Source of the DNA: Humibacillus xanthopallidus
GTDB lineage: Bacteria > Actinomycetota > Actinomycetes > Actinomycetales > Dermatophilaceae
Assembly: GCF_006716675.1 (NCBI RefSeq)
Contig: NZ_VFPM01000001.1
Coordinates: 682,001-746,000 of the forward strand
Length of the DNA stretch: 64,000 nt
Direction of reading: 5' to 3'
Within the stretch, counting starts at the first letter, position 1. Each line of letters opens with the position of its first letter. Shown piece after piece: positions 33,885-42,221 of the stretch. The position numbers and the translations under genes were made by a program. The notes beneath the pieces were generated by a model. That model was given only the letters and a program-made list of their open reading frames with translations. It did no database searches and was not told where the DNA came from.

Positions 33885-35159
33885 TCAGCGGAAGCGGGGT
33901 GGCGCGTAGGCCTTCGTGGCGGGCACGTCGTAGTCCCAGCGCCGGAGGATGTCGTATGCCGTCGTGAGCCGCCGCGTGAGATCGGCGTGGTGCTCGTGGT
34001 CGGTCTCAGGCCAGTCGGTGCCGGGCCGGCGCACGTGGTCGACGTTCGTCCGCCCCATGAGGGTCTCGCGGAGGAACTCGGCCTGGTAGGCGCCGGTGCG
34101 GATGGACAGGACCTTCTCCTGGCTGTGGTGTCGCACGATGCCCTGCGGCTCGAGGCTTCGCAGCAGGCGCCCGATCTGCTGGCACTCGAAGGCGCCCAGG
34201 TAGGGCGAGTTGAGCGCGAGGGCATCGTCGAGCTCGTCGTGCGGCACCTCGAAGGCGAACGCGAGCGCCTGCTGGAGGCTGCGGAACTGAGCCGCGTCGA
34301 TGATCGGCACGTCGACGAGCGGCAGGAGCCCGCCCGTCGCAGGCGGTCGCGGCTCGCCGCGCTCGTCGCCCCGGTTGCCGAGGGAGACGATGCGGGGCAG
34401 CCAGTCGGCGCGCGGCTTGTCGTGGTCGACGGCGCCGTCGGGGCCGACCGTGGCGTTCATCGTGTCGTGGACGCACTGGACGTGGAGCATGCGAGCGCTG
34501 TTGAAGTCGGCGACTGTGGCGGTGTCGAGGTCGAGGGCGTGCAGGTGGGCGCACTTGGCCGCGAAGACCTGGGCGATGACGTCGTCGCGCACCTGGGCGT
34601 AGCGCTGGGCGCCACGGCTGCCGAGGTCGGTGACGACCGCCATGAGCGCAGCCCACTCGGCGTCATCCGCCGGGCGACGGAGGAACGGGACGCCGCTGAA
34701 GGAGATCGGGCGGATCGAGTCGACGCCGTTGAACGAGACCTTCTCGCCGCGGGCCTGCGCGTCGTGGCGCTCGAAGAACGCGCGCAGCCCTGCCTCGGGG
34801 TCCGCCGGCCAGTCGCGGTTGGGGTCGAAGAGGATGCGGTGGTGCGGGAACTCGACGTAGACGGCGTGCTCGTCGACCTCGACCCAGCGCTTGCAGAGGT
34901 CGCTCGTCGTCATGTCGGAGAAGTCGTGCTGCTGGCGCTGGGTGAGTCCCGGCTCGAGGAAGGGCGCGAGCTCGCGCGGGATCGCGGCCGTGGCGTGCGG
35001 GCCGGTGAGGATGAGGTCGATGCGAGGGGCGACGTCCTCGAAGGGCACCTCGCCCTTGCCGCGGTAGAAGACGATGTCATCGACGCCGAACGTCGTGCCC
35101 TCGGGGATCCAGACGAGGCCTCCCGGATGGTCCTGCTCGAACGTTCCGACCTGGGCCAC
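33885..35159 (-). CDS. N-formylglutamate amidohydrolase-like protein
   Basis: A 424-residue protein. The N-terminal ~300 residues fit the FGase family: LILTGPHATAAIPRELAPFL, HDFSDMTTSDLCKRW, and VEFPHHRILFDPNRDWP (the R-x-D-x-NR type motif). The C-terminal ~150 residues are a less familiar helical extension with HHSQEKVLSIRTGAYQ. The GTG at 35159 is chosen because it follows an AGGAGGCAGTC ribosome binding site. FGase hydrolyses N-formyl-glutamate in histidine breakdown, but no hut genes are present, so the true substrate may differ. Confidence 0.65.
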   Translation of the reverse strand: MAQVGTFEQDHPGGLVWIPEGTTFGVDDIVFYRGKGEVPFEDVAPRIDLILTGPHATAAIPRELAPFLEPGLTQRQQHDFSDMTTSDLCKRWVEVDEHAVYVEFPHHRILFDPNRDWPADPEAGLRAFFERHDAQARGEKVSFNGVDSIRPISFSGVPFLRRPADDAEWAALMAVVTDLGSRGAQRYAQVRDDVIAQVFAAKCAHLHALDLDTATVADFNSARMLHVQCVHDTMNATVGPDGAVDHDKPRADWLPRIVSLGNRGDERGEPRPPATGGLLPLVDVPIIDAAQFRSLQQALAFAFEVPHDELDDALALNSPYLGAFECQQIGRLLRSLEPQGIVRHHSQEKVLSIRTGAYQAEFLRETLMGRTNVDHVRRPGTDWPETDHEHHADLTRRLTTAYDILRRWDYDVPATKAYAPPRFR

Positions 35160-35197
35160 GACTGCCTCCTCGACAACGCTGGCTGGCTGGTTCGAGT

Positions 35198-35887
35198 CTA
35201 GGGAGGCGGGATGACGGTGTCCGGCGACTCGCCCGTCTCGACCCGGATGCCGGCCACCCGCCACTCGAGCACGCCCTCGGCAGCGCGGCGGGCGTCCAGG
35301 CCGTGCGCGGTGAGCAGGCGCACGGCGTCGTGGGCGAGCACGCAGTAACGGCCGCGGCAGTAGGCGACGACCTCTCGGTCGGGCGGCAGCTCGGCCAGCC
35401 GCTGGGGAAGCTCCTCGAGGGGGATGTGAACGGCCCCCGGAAGGTGGCCGGCGGCATACTCCGGCGCGGGTCGCACGTCGAGAAGCGTGGCCGTGCCGGC
35501 GCGGAGCCGGCGCAGCAGCTCCGCGGTGTCGACCGCGGTCGTGTCGTCGGGGCCGAGGTAGGCGCGGCGGGCCGCGTCGGTCTGCGGCCGGTGGCGCTGG
35601 GCGACCTGGTGGAGGAGCTCCCAGAGCCCGGCGACGTCGTCGCCGCTGAGGGAGTAGTAGATCCGCTTGCCCTCGCGCTGCGACGTGAGAAGGCCTGCCT
35701 CGCGCAGCGTCTGGAGGTGGGCCGAGCACGTGCTGATGCCGACGTCGGCGGCGGTGGCCAGCTGCTCGACGCTGCGGCGGCCCTGCGCGAGCAGGTCCAG
35801 CAGCTCGAGGCGCTTGGGGTTGCCGAGCACCTTCCCGACAGCGGCGAACTCACCGAAGAGAGCGTCCTTGGCAGCGCGGTCACCCAT
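35198..35887 (-). CDS. ArsR-type regulator fused to a rhodanese domain
   Basis: A 229-residue protein. Residues 1-100 are an ArsR winged helix (VLGNPKRLELLDLLAQGRRSVEQLA, STCSAHLQTLREAGLL). Residues 120-220 are a rhodanese domain with LLDVRPAPEYAAGHLPGAVHIP and the active-site loop CRGRYC holding the catalytic cysteine. Such fusions are proposed to sense sulfane sulfur or thiosulfate. The ATG overlaps the stop of the upstream MFS gene by eight bases, so the two are translated together and the regulator probably controls the transporter. Confidence 0.88.
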   Translation of the reverse strand: MGDRAAKDALFGEFAAVGKVLGNPKRLELLDLLAQGRRSVEQLATAADVGISTCSAHLQTLREAGLLTSQREGKRIYYSLSGDDVAGLWELLHQVAQRHRPQTDAARRAYLGPDDTTAVDTAELLRRLRAGTATLLDVRPAPEYAAGHLPGAVHIPLEELPQRLAELPPDREVVAYCRGRYCVLAHDAVRLLTAHGLDARRAAEGVLEWRVAGIRVETGESPDTVIPPP

Positions 35888-37250
35888 CGGCGTCTCCTCC
35901 TGACACGACGGCCTCCGGCCGGTGGAGCGTCTCGTACATGCGCACCGCGACGACCAGGCCGGACAGCGCGGTGAGACCGGCGACGACCCAGACGGCCGCG
36001 CGGACCCCGAGCGCGTCGGCGACGACACCGGCCAGCAGGGCTCCGGCTGCGAAGCCGGCATCGCGCCAGAGCCGGTAGGCGCCGACGGCGCGGGCGCGCC
36101 ACGCGGGGTGCGCGACGTCGCCGATCGCGGCGAGCAGGGTCGGATAGACCATGGCGGTGCCCGCGCCGAGCAGGGCCGCGGCCGCGGCCCAGACGGCGAA
36201 GGAGTCGACCGCGGCGATCACGGCGAGCGCGAAGGCCTGGAGGAGCATGCCGGAGGCGATCATCCACTTGCGCCCGACGCGATCCGAGAGGCCGCCGGTG
36301 ACGAGCTGCCCGAGCCCCCAGACGGCCGGGTAGACGGCGGCGAGGATCCCGATCTTCGCCACCGACAGGCCGGCCGAGGCGAAGATGATCGGGAAGATGC
36401 CCCACGCGAGGCCGTCGTTGAGGTTGTTGACGAGTCCGGCCTGGCTGGCTGCCGACAGCGCGGGCTCGCGGAAGCTCGTCTGGATGAAGACCTGCCTGTT
36501 GGTGAGGTCGCCGTGCAGGTGGTCGTGGCGGCCGTCAGGCCGAGCGACGTGACTGGTCGCCTCAAGGCGGGCGTGCTCGCGGGTCTCCCGGACAGCCAGG
36601 GTCGACAGGCCGAGGCCGAGGGCGGCATACGCGATGCCGAGGAAGAACGGCTCGGGGCGCAGGCCATGGGCCTGCGCGATGTAGCCGGTCGCGAGGGCCG
36701 TGACGGCGACCGCGGCGTAGCCGGCGGCCTCGTTGAAGCCCATCGCGAGCCCGCGACGGGCCGGGCCGACGAGGTCGATCTTCATGACGACCGTCGTCGA
36801 CCACGTCATGCCCTGGCTGACACCCAGCAGCACGTTGGCCGCGATGACCCACCCCCACGAGGGCGCCCAGATGAGCAGCAGCGGCACGGGCAGCGCGATG
36901 ACCCACCCGGCGACGAGCACCGGCTTGCGGCCGAAGCGGTCCATCCACGTGCCGGCGAGGTAGTTCGTGGCCGCCTTGGCGAGGCCGAAGACGAGGATGA
37001 AGGCGAGGCCCGCCGTGTAGCCCGAGAGGCCGAAGACCTCCTTGCCGAGCAGCGGCACCACGGTGCGCTCCTGGCCGAGCATGCCGCCGACGAGGGCATT
37101 GACCGCGACGAGGAGGACGAACTGCGGGAGGTTCTGCCGCAGGCCGAGGACGATGGGGTGGTCGCGAGGGCCGTATGCCGCCGGGCTCGGTGCCGGGGCG
37201 GCGTTGGGGTCGGGGTGCGCGGTGGGGCGCGCGCGTGGGGTGGCGTTCAC
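35880..37250 (-). CDS. MFS transporter
   Basis: A 456-residue major facilitator protein with about 12 helices. A Pro/Ala-rich N-terminal tail is followed by VLGLRQNLPQFVLLVAVNALVGGMLGQERTVVPLLG. The loop 2-3 type motif GTWMDRFGRKPVLVAG is clear, and GGLSDRVGRKWMIASG repeats it in the second half. A His-rich loop (about residues 230-250, RHDHLHGD) lies between halves. The GTG at 37250 starts it. It overlaps the ArsR-rhodanese gene; the substrate is unknown, but the pairing suggests a sulfur- or metal-related solute. Confidence 0.88.
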   Translation of the reverse strand: MNATPRARPTAHPDPNAAPAPSPAAYGPRDHPIVLGLRQNLPQFVLLVAVNALVGGMLGQERTVVPLLGKEVFGLSGYTAGLAFILVFGLAKAATNYLAGTWMDRFGRKPVLVAGWVIALPVPLLLIWAPSWGWVIAANVLLGVSQGMTWSTTVVMKIDLVGPARRGLAMGFNEAAGYAAVAVTALATGYIAQAHGLRPEPFFLGIAYAALGLGLSTLAVRETREHARLEATSHVARPDGRHDHLHGDLTNRQVFIQTSFREPALSAASQAGLVNNLNDGLAWGIFPIIFASAGLSVAKIGILAAVYPAVWGLGQLVTGGLSDRVGRKWMIASGMLLQAFALAVIAAVDSFAVWAAAAALLGAGTAMVYPTLLAAIGDVAHPAWRARAVGAYRLWRDAGFAAGALLAGVVADALGVRAAVWVVAGLTALSGLVVAVRMYETLHRPEAVVSGGDADG

Positions 37251-37385
37251 GAAGTCTTCTACCGGGGGTCGGGGCGTGGCGTGGTTACATCATTCCATGG
37301 ATCTACAGAACGTATGCCGTCCGGTCGGCTCAGCCGGTGCGCGGACCGACACCTTGTGCGGGGCCCTGGGCCCGATACTTGGCCC

Positions 37386-38321
37386 GTGAGAGTCACCAGG
37401 CAGGACGTGTTGGTCGCCGCTAGACGCATCGAGGGTCACGTGAGGCGGACGCCGTTGTTGCCTCCGTCCGACCGCGACGCCGTGTGGCTCAAGTGCGAGT
37501 TCCTCCAGCACTGCGGCGTGTTCAAGACCCGGGGCGCCTTCAACCGGCAGCTCGCGGCGCTCGAGACCGGCGAGATCGGCGACGCCGGCATCGTCGTGGC
37601 CTCCGGCGGGAACGCTGGACTCGCGCAGGCCTTCGTCGCGCGCGAGCTGGGCATCCGGGCCACGGTCTTCGTGCCGGAGTCGGCGCCCGAGGTCAAGGTG
37701 GCCCGCATCCGTTCGTACGGCGCGGAGGTGCGGCGCGCCGGCACCGAGTACGCCGAGGCCTACCAGGCCGCCGTCGACTTCGCGGAGGAGGGAGGCTCTG
37801 TCTTCGCCCACGCTTATGACCAGTTCGACGTCGTGGCCGGGGCGGGCACTCTCGGGGAGGAGATCCTGGCGGACGAGCCGTCCATCGACACGATCGTCGT
37901 CGCCGTCGGCGGTGGGGGCCTCTACGCGGGGATCGCTGCCGCGGCCTTGGGGCGGGCTCGGATCGTCGCGGTGGAACCTCAGAGTTGCCCGACCCTGAAC
38001 GCGGCGATGGCGGCCGGTGAGCCGGTCGATGTGGCGGTGTCCGGCGTGGCGGCGGACTCGCTCGGGGCGCGCCGGATCGGCAAGTTCGCGTTTGCGGCTC
38101 AGGCGGCCGAGGCGCCGGTGTCGGTCCTCGTCACCGACGAGGAGATCATCGATGCTAGGGCGAGGCTGTGGAGCGAGTACCGCACCGCGTCTGAGTTCGG
38201 GGCGGCCGCGGCATACGCGGCACTGACCTCGGGTCGTTACGCGCCGGCCGACGGCGAGCGCGTTGCGGTCGTCGTGTGCGGAGCCAACACCGATCCGGCC
38301 ACCTTGGCGCTGGGCGGCTGA
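37386..38321 (+). CDS. Threonine/serine dehydratase-like PLP enzyme
   Basis: A 311-residue fold-type II PLP enzyme. The Schiff-base lysine lies in GVFKTRGAFN, the phosphate loop is ASGGNAGLAQAF, and the glycine-rich cofactor loop is VAVGGGGLYAG. Length and motifs match the short threonine/serine dehydratases (serine racemase group) that lack the C-terminal regulatory domain of IlvA. The reaction is probably deamination of L-threonine or L-serine. The start is GTG 37386. It is divergent from the MFS gene. Confidence 0.88.
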   Translation: MRVTRQDVLVAARRIEGHVRRTPLLPPSDRDAVWLKCEFLQHCGVFKTRGAFNRQLAALETGEIGDAGIVVASGGNAGLAQAFVARELGIRATVFVPESAPEVKVARIRSYGAEVRRAGTEYAEAYQAAVDFAEEGGSVFAHAYDQFDVVAGAGTLGEEILADEPSIDTIVVAVGGGGLYAGIAAAALGRARIVAVEPQSCPTLNAAMAAGEPVDVAVSGVAADSLGARRIGKFAFAAQAAEAPVSVLVTDEEIIDARARLWSEYRTASEFGAAAAYAALTSGRYAPADGERVAVVVCGANTDPATLALGG

Positions 38322-38504
38322 AAGGCGCACTCGGGTGGCGCGGTCAGCGAGGCGTTCGTGCTCGGGGGCGGGCGTCTCGGTGTGCGGTGGCAGTCATGCC
38401 GAGAGTCGGACGTTCGCGGTCTGACCTCGCAGGCACTCCCCGGCGAGGATTTCTCGACGCGATGCGGAACTCGCCGCCTCTCCTCGAGCCTGGGACAGTG
38501 GCGT

Positions 38505-39311
38505 ATGCCATGGACGACAACGCGAGAAGTCGATCGGTTCCTCGACCGAGCAGCTCACTTCCTGGCCGAAGATGTGGTCGCCAACAACGCCTTGCTCACC
38601 GAAGCGCACTTCTGGTCTCGCCTGCCGGGCGGCACTGACGATGCATGCTTCGGATGGTGGGAGAAGGACGATGTCGTCGCCGCCGCCTTCGTTCTCTTAC
38701 CTGACCACCCCGTCCTCTGCTCGCCCCTGCATCGGTCCGCAGCCTCAGGGCTGCCAGCTGCGGTGCCCGGCACAGATCTTGTTGGCGTCGACGCCACAGA
38801 TGTCGGTGCCGTGACGGAGGCGTTCGCGACGCGAGGACGAACCTTTCGACCGCGGTCCAGGCTGAGCCTTCTGCGGCTGGGACAGACCGGGATCCGGGCT
38901 CATCCTCGGCCCGAAGGCCACCACCGATTAGCCGACGTGGATGATCTCCCCCTCCTTCGGACCTGGTTCGCAGCGTTCCACGAGCAGCATCCTGAGGACC
39001 GCAGCCACGTCGCCTTCGTCATCGACCAGCCGCTGGACGATCGCGGCCTGCTGGTCTGGGAAGTCGGCGGCCAACCGGTCGCTATGGCATCACGCACCCC
39101 AAAGATCGCCGGGATGGTTCGCATGGGGTTGGCGTTCCAGCCAAGTCAAGGAACCAGGTACGCCGACGCGGCCTTCGACGTCGCTTGCGCAGAGGCGGCG
39201 CGTGGTGCCGAGACCGTTCTCGTGCTGAGCGGGTCGCCCGAGGCCACCGACACGTACACGGCGCTGGGCTTCGACTGCGTCATGGAAAGGGTCGTGCTGC
39301 AGGAGGCGTAA
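38505..39311 (+). CDS. GNAT-family N-acetyltransferase
   Basis: A 268-residue protein whose C-terminal half is a GNAT domain: LVWEVGGQPVAMASRTPKIAGMVRMGLAFQPSQGTRYADAAFDVACAEAA, where the RY step falls at the usual acetyl-CoA loop. It ends with YTALGFDCVMERVVLQ. The N-terminal half is a second, degenerate module, as in several two-domain acetyltransferases. ATG 38505 is the probable start; longer in-frame starts run through sequence with no family match. GC content is visibly lower than in neighbouring genes, which may indicate acquisition. Confidence 0.7.
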   Translation: MPWTTTREVDRFLDRAAHFLAEDVVANNALLTEAHFWSRLPGGTDDACFGWWEKDDVVAAAFVLLPDHPVLCSPLHRSAASGLPAAVPGTDLVGVDATDVGAVTEAFATRGRTFRPRSRLSLLRLGQTGIRAHPRPEGHHRLADVDDLPLLRTWFAAFHEQHPEDRSHVAFVIDQPLDDRGLLVWEVGGQPVAMASRTPKIAGMVRMGLAFQPSQGTRYADAAFDVACAEAARGAETVLVLSGSPEATDTYTALGFDCVMERVVLQEA

Positions 39312-39343
39312 CGCTCACCACGCTGCGCGCTCATGCCCCTGAT

Positions 39344-39375
39344 GGCACCTCGGCTCATGGCACCTCGGATCATGG
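39344..39375 (+). repeat. Short tandem repeat in a non-coding stretch
   Basis: Two adjacent 15-bp units of the type ATGGCACCTCGG-CTC/ATC sit in the 39312-39568 interval between the GNAT gene and the YCII remnant. I see no gene or clear site in the rest of that interval. Confidence 0.5.
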
Positions 39376-39568
39376 GGCCGCGGGCTGGCGGACTGCTGGC
39401 GCAGCTTCGCCAGATTGCCGGGCCTGAGCATCCATACGACAGTCCCAACGCGTTGAGCCCGACCCAACCAGCCGGAGGGAGCGAGTCCCGCAGGATGATG
39501 CGGCGGCGTCGGCAGAGTCAATGCATCCGACTGCTTCTTCGTCCGAGGGGCAACTGTCCGGAGCGACA

Positions 39569-39730
39569 TCAGAACTCGGTGACCGGACGGATCTCGACGA
39601 CGGGGTGGACGTTGACGAGCACCCCTGCCGCCTCGACCAGCGCGTCGTAGTCGTCGCACGTGACGAGGAAGAAGCCGGTGAGCTGCTCGGGCCCGGGCCG
39701 CCATGGCCCGGCCGAGACGGCCGTTCGAGA
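39569..39730 (-). pseudogene. YCII-related domain remnant
   Basis: The frame ending at 39569 encodes the C-terminal half of a YCII-like domain: GPWRPGPEQLTGFFLVTCDDYDALVEAAG followed by VEIRPVTEF. This matches the usual end of these ~110-residue proteins. The upstream part lacks the family N-terminus (MKYMLL-type strand) and reads as unrelated sequence. I infer a truncated or frame-damaged gene. A divergent but intact small protein starting at 39808 is the alternative. Confidence 0.5.
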
Positions 39731-39903
39731 GTCCGAGCCGCGGCTCAGGGTGTCGGCCCACGCCACGGCGCGAGGCTGGTAGCCAGCGCAGACACACCAG
39801 AGACGCACTCATCCGCCGCCGAGCGGTCGTAGCGACGTCATTCGTCGTAGGGCCACGGCCCACAGACGTTGTCCATCGACGGCGCCTGGATCAAACTGCG
39901 TCG

Positions 39904-40737
39904 GTGATCACGAACGAACGACTCCAGCTCATGGCGGATGCCCTCGTCCGTGTGCCCGGCCTCGAGGCGGTCGTCTTGGGCGGTAGCCGAGCCCGAGGCA
40001 CCCATCACGACGGCTCGGACGTCGACCTCGGGCTCTACTACCGGGCTGAGGACTTGGACCACAACGCACTGACGCGCGAAACCGGGGCCTTCAGCGACGC
40101 GGGCCGGGTCGAGGTGGCAGGCCCTGGCGGTTGGGGTCCGTGGGTGAACGGTGGGGGTTGGCTCACGGTGGACGGCACCCCGGTCGACTGGATCCTGCGG
40201 GACCTCGCTCGCGTTCGCGAACAGTGCCACCGAGCTGTGGCCGGTGAGTATGCGTTTCACTCCCAACCGGGCCATCCGCTGGGCTTTCTTGACGTCAGCT
40301 ACGCCGGTGAAATCGCTACGTGCGTCCCGCTCGCAGATCCGGAGGGCGTCATCGCCGACCTCCGCACGACCCTCGATCCATACCCGCGCGCCTTGCGCAC
40401 CGCCCTCGTCGACAATCTGTGGCAGGCCCGTTTCCTTGTGGACGCAGCTCGCAAGGGGCTGCCCAAGGGCGACAGCGCGTACGTGATGCTCTGCTGCTCG
40501 ACTGCCCTGATGGTGTGCGCCCACGCCTGGCATGCCGTGGCCGGCTCGTGGCCCACCAACGAGAAGGGCCTGGTCGTCGACGTGGCACGGCTCGACCTCG
40601 ACAGCCACGACTTCTCTGCCAGAGCCGACGACGCCATGCGCCGCGCTGGACACGATGACGGATCGCTCGAGGCCGTCATCGACCGTGTGGCGCAGCTCGT
40701 AGCCGAAACACAACGCACTCTCGACACCAGACCCTGA
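39904..40737 (+). CDS. Nucleotidyltransferase-domain protein (MNT-like, DUF4037-like tail)
   Basis: A 277-residue protein. The N-terminal minimal nucleotidyltransferase motif is VLGGSRARGTHHDGSDVDLGLYY, the GS-x10-DxD active site. A helical C-terminal half (from about residue 140) includes DNLWQARFLVDAARKGLPKGDSAYVML, as in aminoglycoside adenylyltransferase-like and DUF4037 proteins. The start is taken as GTG 39904; the frame is open further upstream through unrelated sequence. No HEPN partner gene is adjacent, so a toxin-antitoxin role is not supported. Confidence 0.75.
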   Translation: MITNERLQLMADALVRVPGLEAVVLGGSRARGTHHDGSDVDLGLYYRAEDLDHNALTRETGAFSDAGRVEVAGPGGWGPWVNGGGWLTVDGTPVDWILRDLARVREQCHRAVAGEYAFHSQPGHPLGFLDVSYAGEIATCVPLADPEGVIADLRTTLDPYPRALRTALVDNLWQARFLVDAARKGLPKGDSAYVMLCCSTALMVCAHAWHAVAGSWPTNEKGLVVDVARLDLDSHDFSARADDAMRRAGHDDGSLEAVIDRVAQLVAETQRTLDTRP

Positions 40738-40915
40738 GAACACGTCCGCTCGTGCAGCGGATGGTGCGTGACCTGTGGGTAGCGGCAGCCAGGCGCGAGA
40801 CCGCCGCCCCGGTCCAGTAGCCTGTCCCCGTTGGCCGGCCCGGCAGGGCCTCGCAACAGCGCGGGGTACAGCGCCCCTCGCAGCGAGGTTCCAGCAAGAG
40901 TTTCAGCCATGCCCC

Positions 40916-40988
40916 GCCCTCGTAGCTCAGGGGATAGAGCACCGCTCTCCTAAAGCGGGTGTCGCAAGTTCGAATCTTGCCGGGGGCA
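40916..40988 (+). tRNA. tRNA-Arg (anticodon CCT)
   Basis: A 73-nt cloverleaf with acceptor GCCCTCG/CGGGGGC (one G-U pair), D stem GCTC/GAGC, anticodon stem CCGCT/AGCGG with loop CTCCTAA (anticodon CCT), and T arm GCAAG-TTCGAAT-CTTGC. Discriminator A is at 40988 and CCA is encoded at 40989-40991. It decodes AGG. I saw no second copy of its 3' end nearby that would mark an integrated island. Confidence 0.95.
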
Positions 40989-41129
40989 CCACACACGTTT
41001 CCGCAGGTAGATCGGCGAATTGGGCCGCTTGAGCCGATCCCTGCCAGCACTCGACGTTCGCCAAGGTGCCATCCGGGTGCAATCGACCACGGTAGATGCC
41101 AACGGTCCCGCTCCGCAAAGCAGCGTCGG

Positions 41130-41498
41130 TCAGGCGCGGTCGTGGAGCGTGACCTGGTAGCCGTCCGGATCGGCGAAGGTGAAGGTGCGACCGAAAGGGC
41201 CGTCGATCGGCGCGGAGACGATGGTGTGACCGTCGGCGACCAGAGCGTCGTGAATGTCCTGGACGTCGGTGGCGTGGAGCCAGATCGCGGCGCCGATGCC
41301 GGGCTGGACAACGGATGCGAGGTCTGTTCCGGGCACGAGGTCGCGGAGCGCGAAAGCGATCGGCTCCGTGTCGAAGACGACGGCGTGGGGCGGTCCGGCC
41401 TGCGACCGGACCAGACCGAGGTACTGCTCGTAGAACGCCTGAGAGGCGGCGAGGTCTCGCGCCTGGAGCGAGATGAAGTCGGGGCCGGTGACGGGCAT
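41130..41498 (-). CDS. VOC-family (glyoxalase/bleomycin-resistance-like) protein
   Basis: A 122-residue single VOC module pair: FISLQARDLAASQAFYEQYLGLV at the start and GRTFTFADPDGYQVTLHD at the end, the latter being the typical glyoxalase/dioxygenase C-terminal motif. The substrate is unknown; small-molecule detoxification or sequestration is usual. It is divergent from a MarR regulator with two operator-like palindromes between the starts, so it is probably the regulator's target. The ATG follows an AGGAAGACCACC ribosome-binding region. Confidence 0.88.
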   Translation of the reverse strand: MPVTGPDFISLQARDLAASQAFYEQYLGLVRSQAGPPHAVVFDTEPIAFALRDLVPGTDLASVVQPGIGAAIWLHATDVQDIHDALVADGHTIVSAPIDGPFGRTFTFADPDGYQVTLHDRA

Positions 41499-41517
41499 GG
41501 TGGTCTTCCTCCGAAAC

Positions 41518-41563
41518 GTGTCAGTTATTTGACACGAATGAATATATGTCAGAATACTGACAT
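41518..41563. promoter_or_regulatory. Tandem MarR-type operators
   Basis: There are two perfect 18-bp palindromes: GTGTCAGTTATTTGACAC-like at 41518-41535 (arms GTGTCA/TGACAC) and ATGTCAGAATACTGACAT at 41546-41563. Both fit rTGTCA-n6-TGACAy. The second overlaps the marR start codon. Centre spacing is 28 bp. They sit in the divergent promoter of the VOC and MarR genes and are the expected autoregulatory sites. Confidence 0.8.
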
Positions 41564-42020
41564 GGGTCAACACAATGTCGGCGTCGACCTCGAGACGTCA
41601 GTGGGCTACCTCCTGAAGGAGGCGTCGAGCGCGCTCCGGGCAGCGATGGAGGACGTGCTGCGGCCGCTCGGGATGACCGTGACGCACTACTCCTGCCTCG
41701 AGCTGCTCGCCCAAAGACCGGGCCTGTCGAACTCCGAGCTCGCGCGGGGCGCCTTCGTGACGCGGCAGTCGATGAACGTGCTGCTTCATGCCCTGGAACG
41801 GGAAGGTCACGTGACCAGACCGGCGGAGGCACCTGTTGGCAAGGTCCTCCCCACCCGGCTGACCCCCCGCGGCAAGCGGATCCTCGCGAAGGCCACCGTG
41901 GCCGTCCGGTCCGTCGAGGACAGGATGCTGACGGGCCTCACCGAGACCGAGCGGTCGGACGCGTTACGGCTGCTGCAGAGCATGACCCGGTCCCTGCGGG
42001 CCGGCGATGACAAGGCCTAG
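41562..42020 (+). CDS. MarR-family transcriptional regulator
   Basis: A 152-residue winged-helix regulator. The DNA-binding region reads LELLAQRPGLSNSELARGAFVTRQSMNVLLHALEREGHVTR, followed by the wing and a C-terminal dimerisation helix. The ligand is unknown. Its start codon lies inside the second operator palindrome, so binding should block its own expression as well as that of the divergent VOC gene. Confidence 0.9.
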   Translation: MGQHNVGVDLETSVGYLLKEASSALRAAMEDVLRPLGMTVTHYSCLELLAQRPGLSNSELARGAFVTRQSMNVLLHALEREGHVTRPAEAPVGKVLPTRLTPRGKRILAKATVAVRSVEDRMLTGLTETERSDALRLLQSMTRSLRAGDDKA

Positions 42021-42221
42021 GTCAGCGGCGGTGCACTCTCGAGCGCCTGGTGGACGAGAGCAACCCACTCGGGAGCGAATGCGGTGCTCGGCACCTCGGC
42101 ACGTACCTAGCCGGCCGGCGAGCGAGATGGCGTGCAATCCCACTGAGGCACAAGCCGCCACAGCCGGCGCGTCGGGCCTAGCCTGACGGCATACGCGCTT
42201 AACGCTGAGGGGTGATGCACG

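Noticed and set aside
31812..35201. Very long plus-strand open frame opposite the peptidase and FGase-like genes
   Set aside because: Composition is that of a third-position shadow (Arg/Val/Asp/His-rich, no motifs) and both minus-strand genes have clear domains.
39904..40737. Nucleotidyltransferase as half of an MNT-HEPN toxin-antitoxin pair
   Set aside because: No HEPN gene on either side and the protein is longer than the antitoxin type.
40927..41118. 63-residue minus-strand frame overlapping the tRNA
   Set aside because: Half of it is antisense to the tRNA; no ribosome binding site or domain seen.
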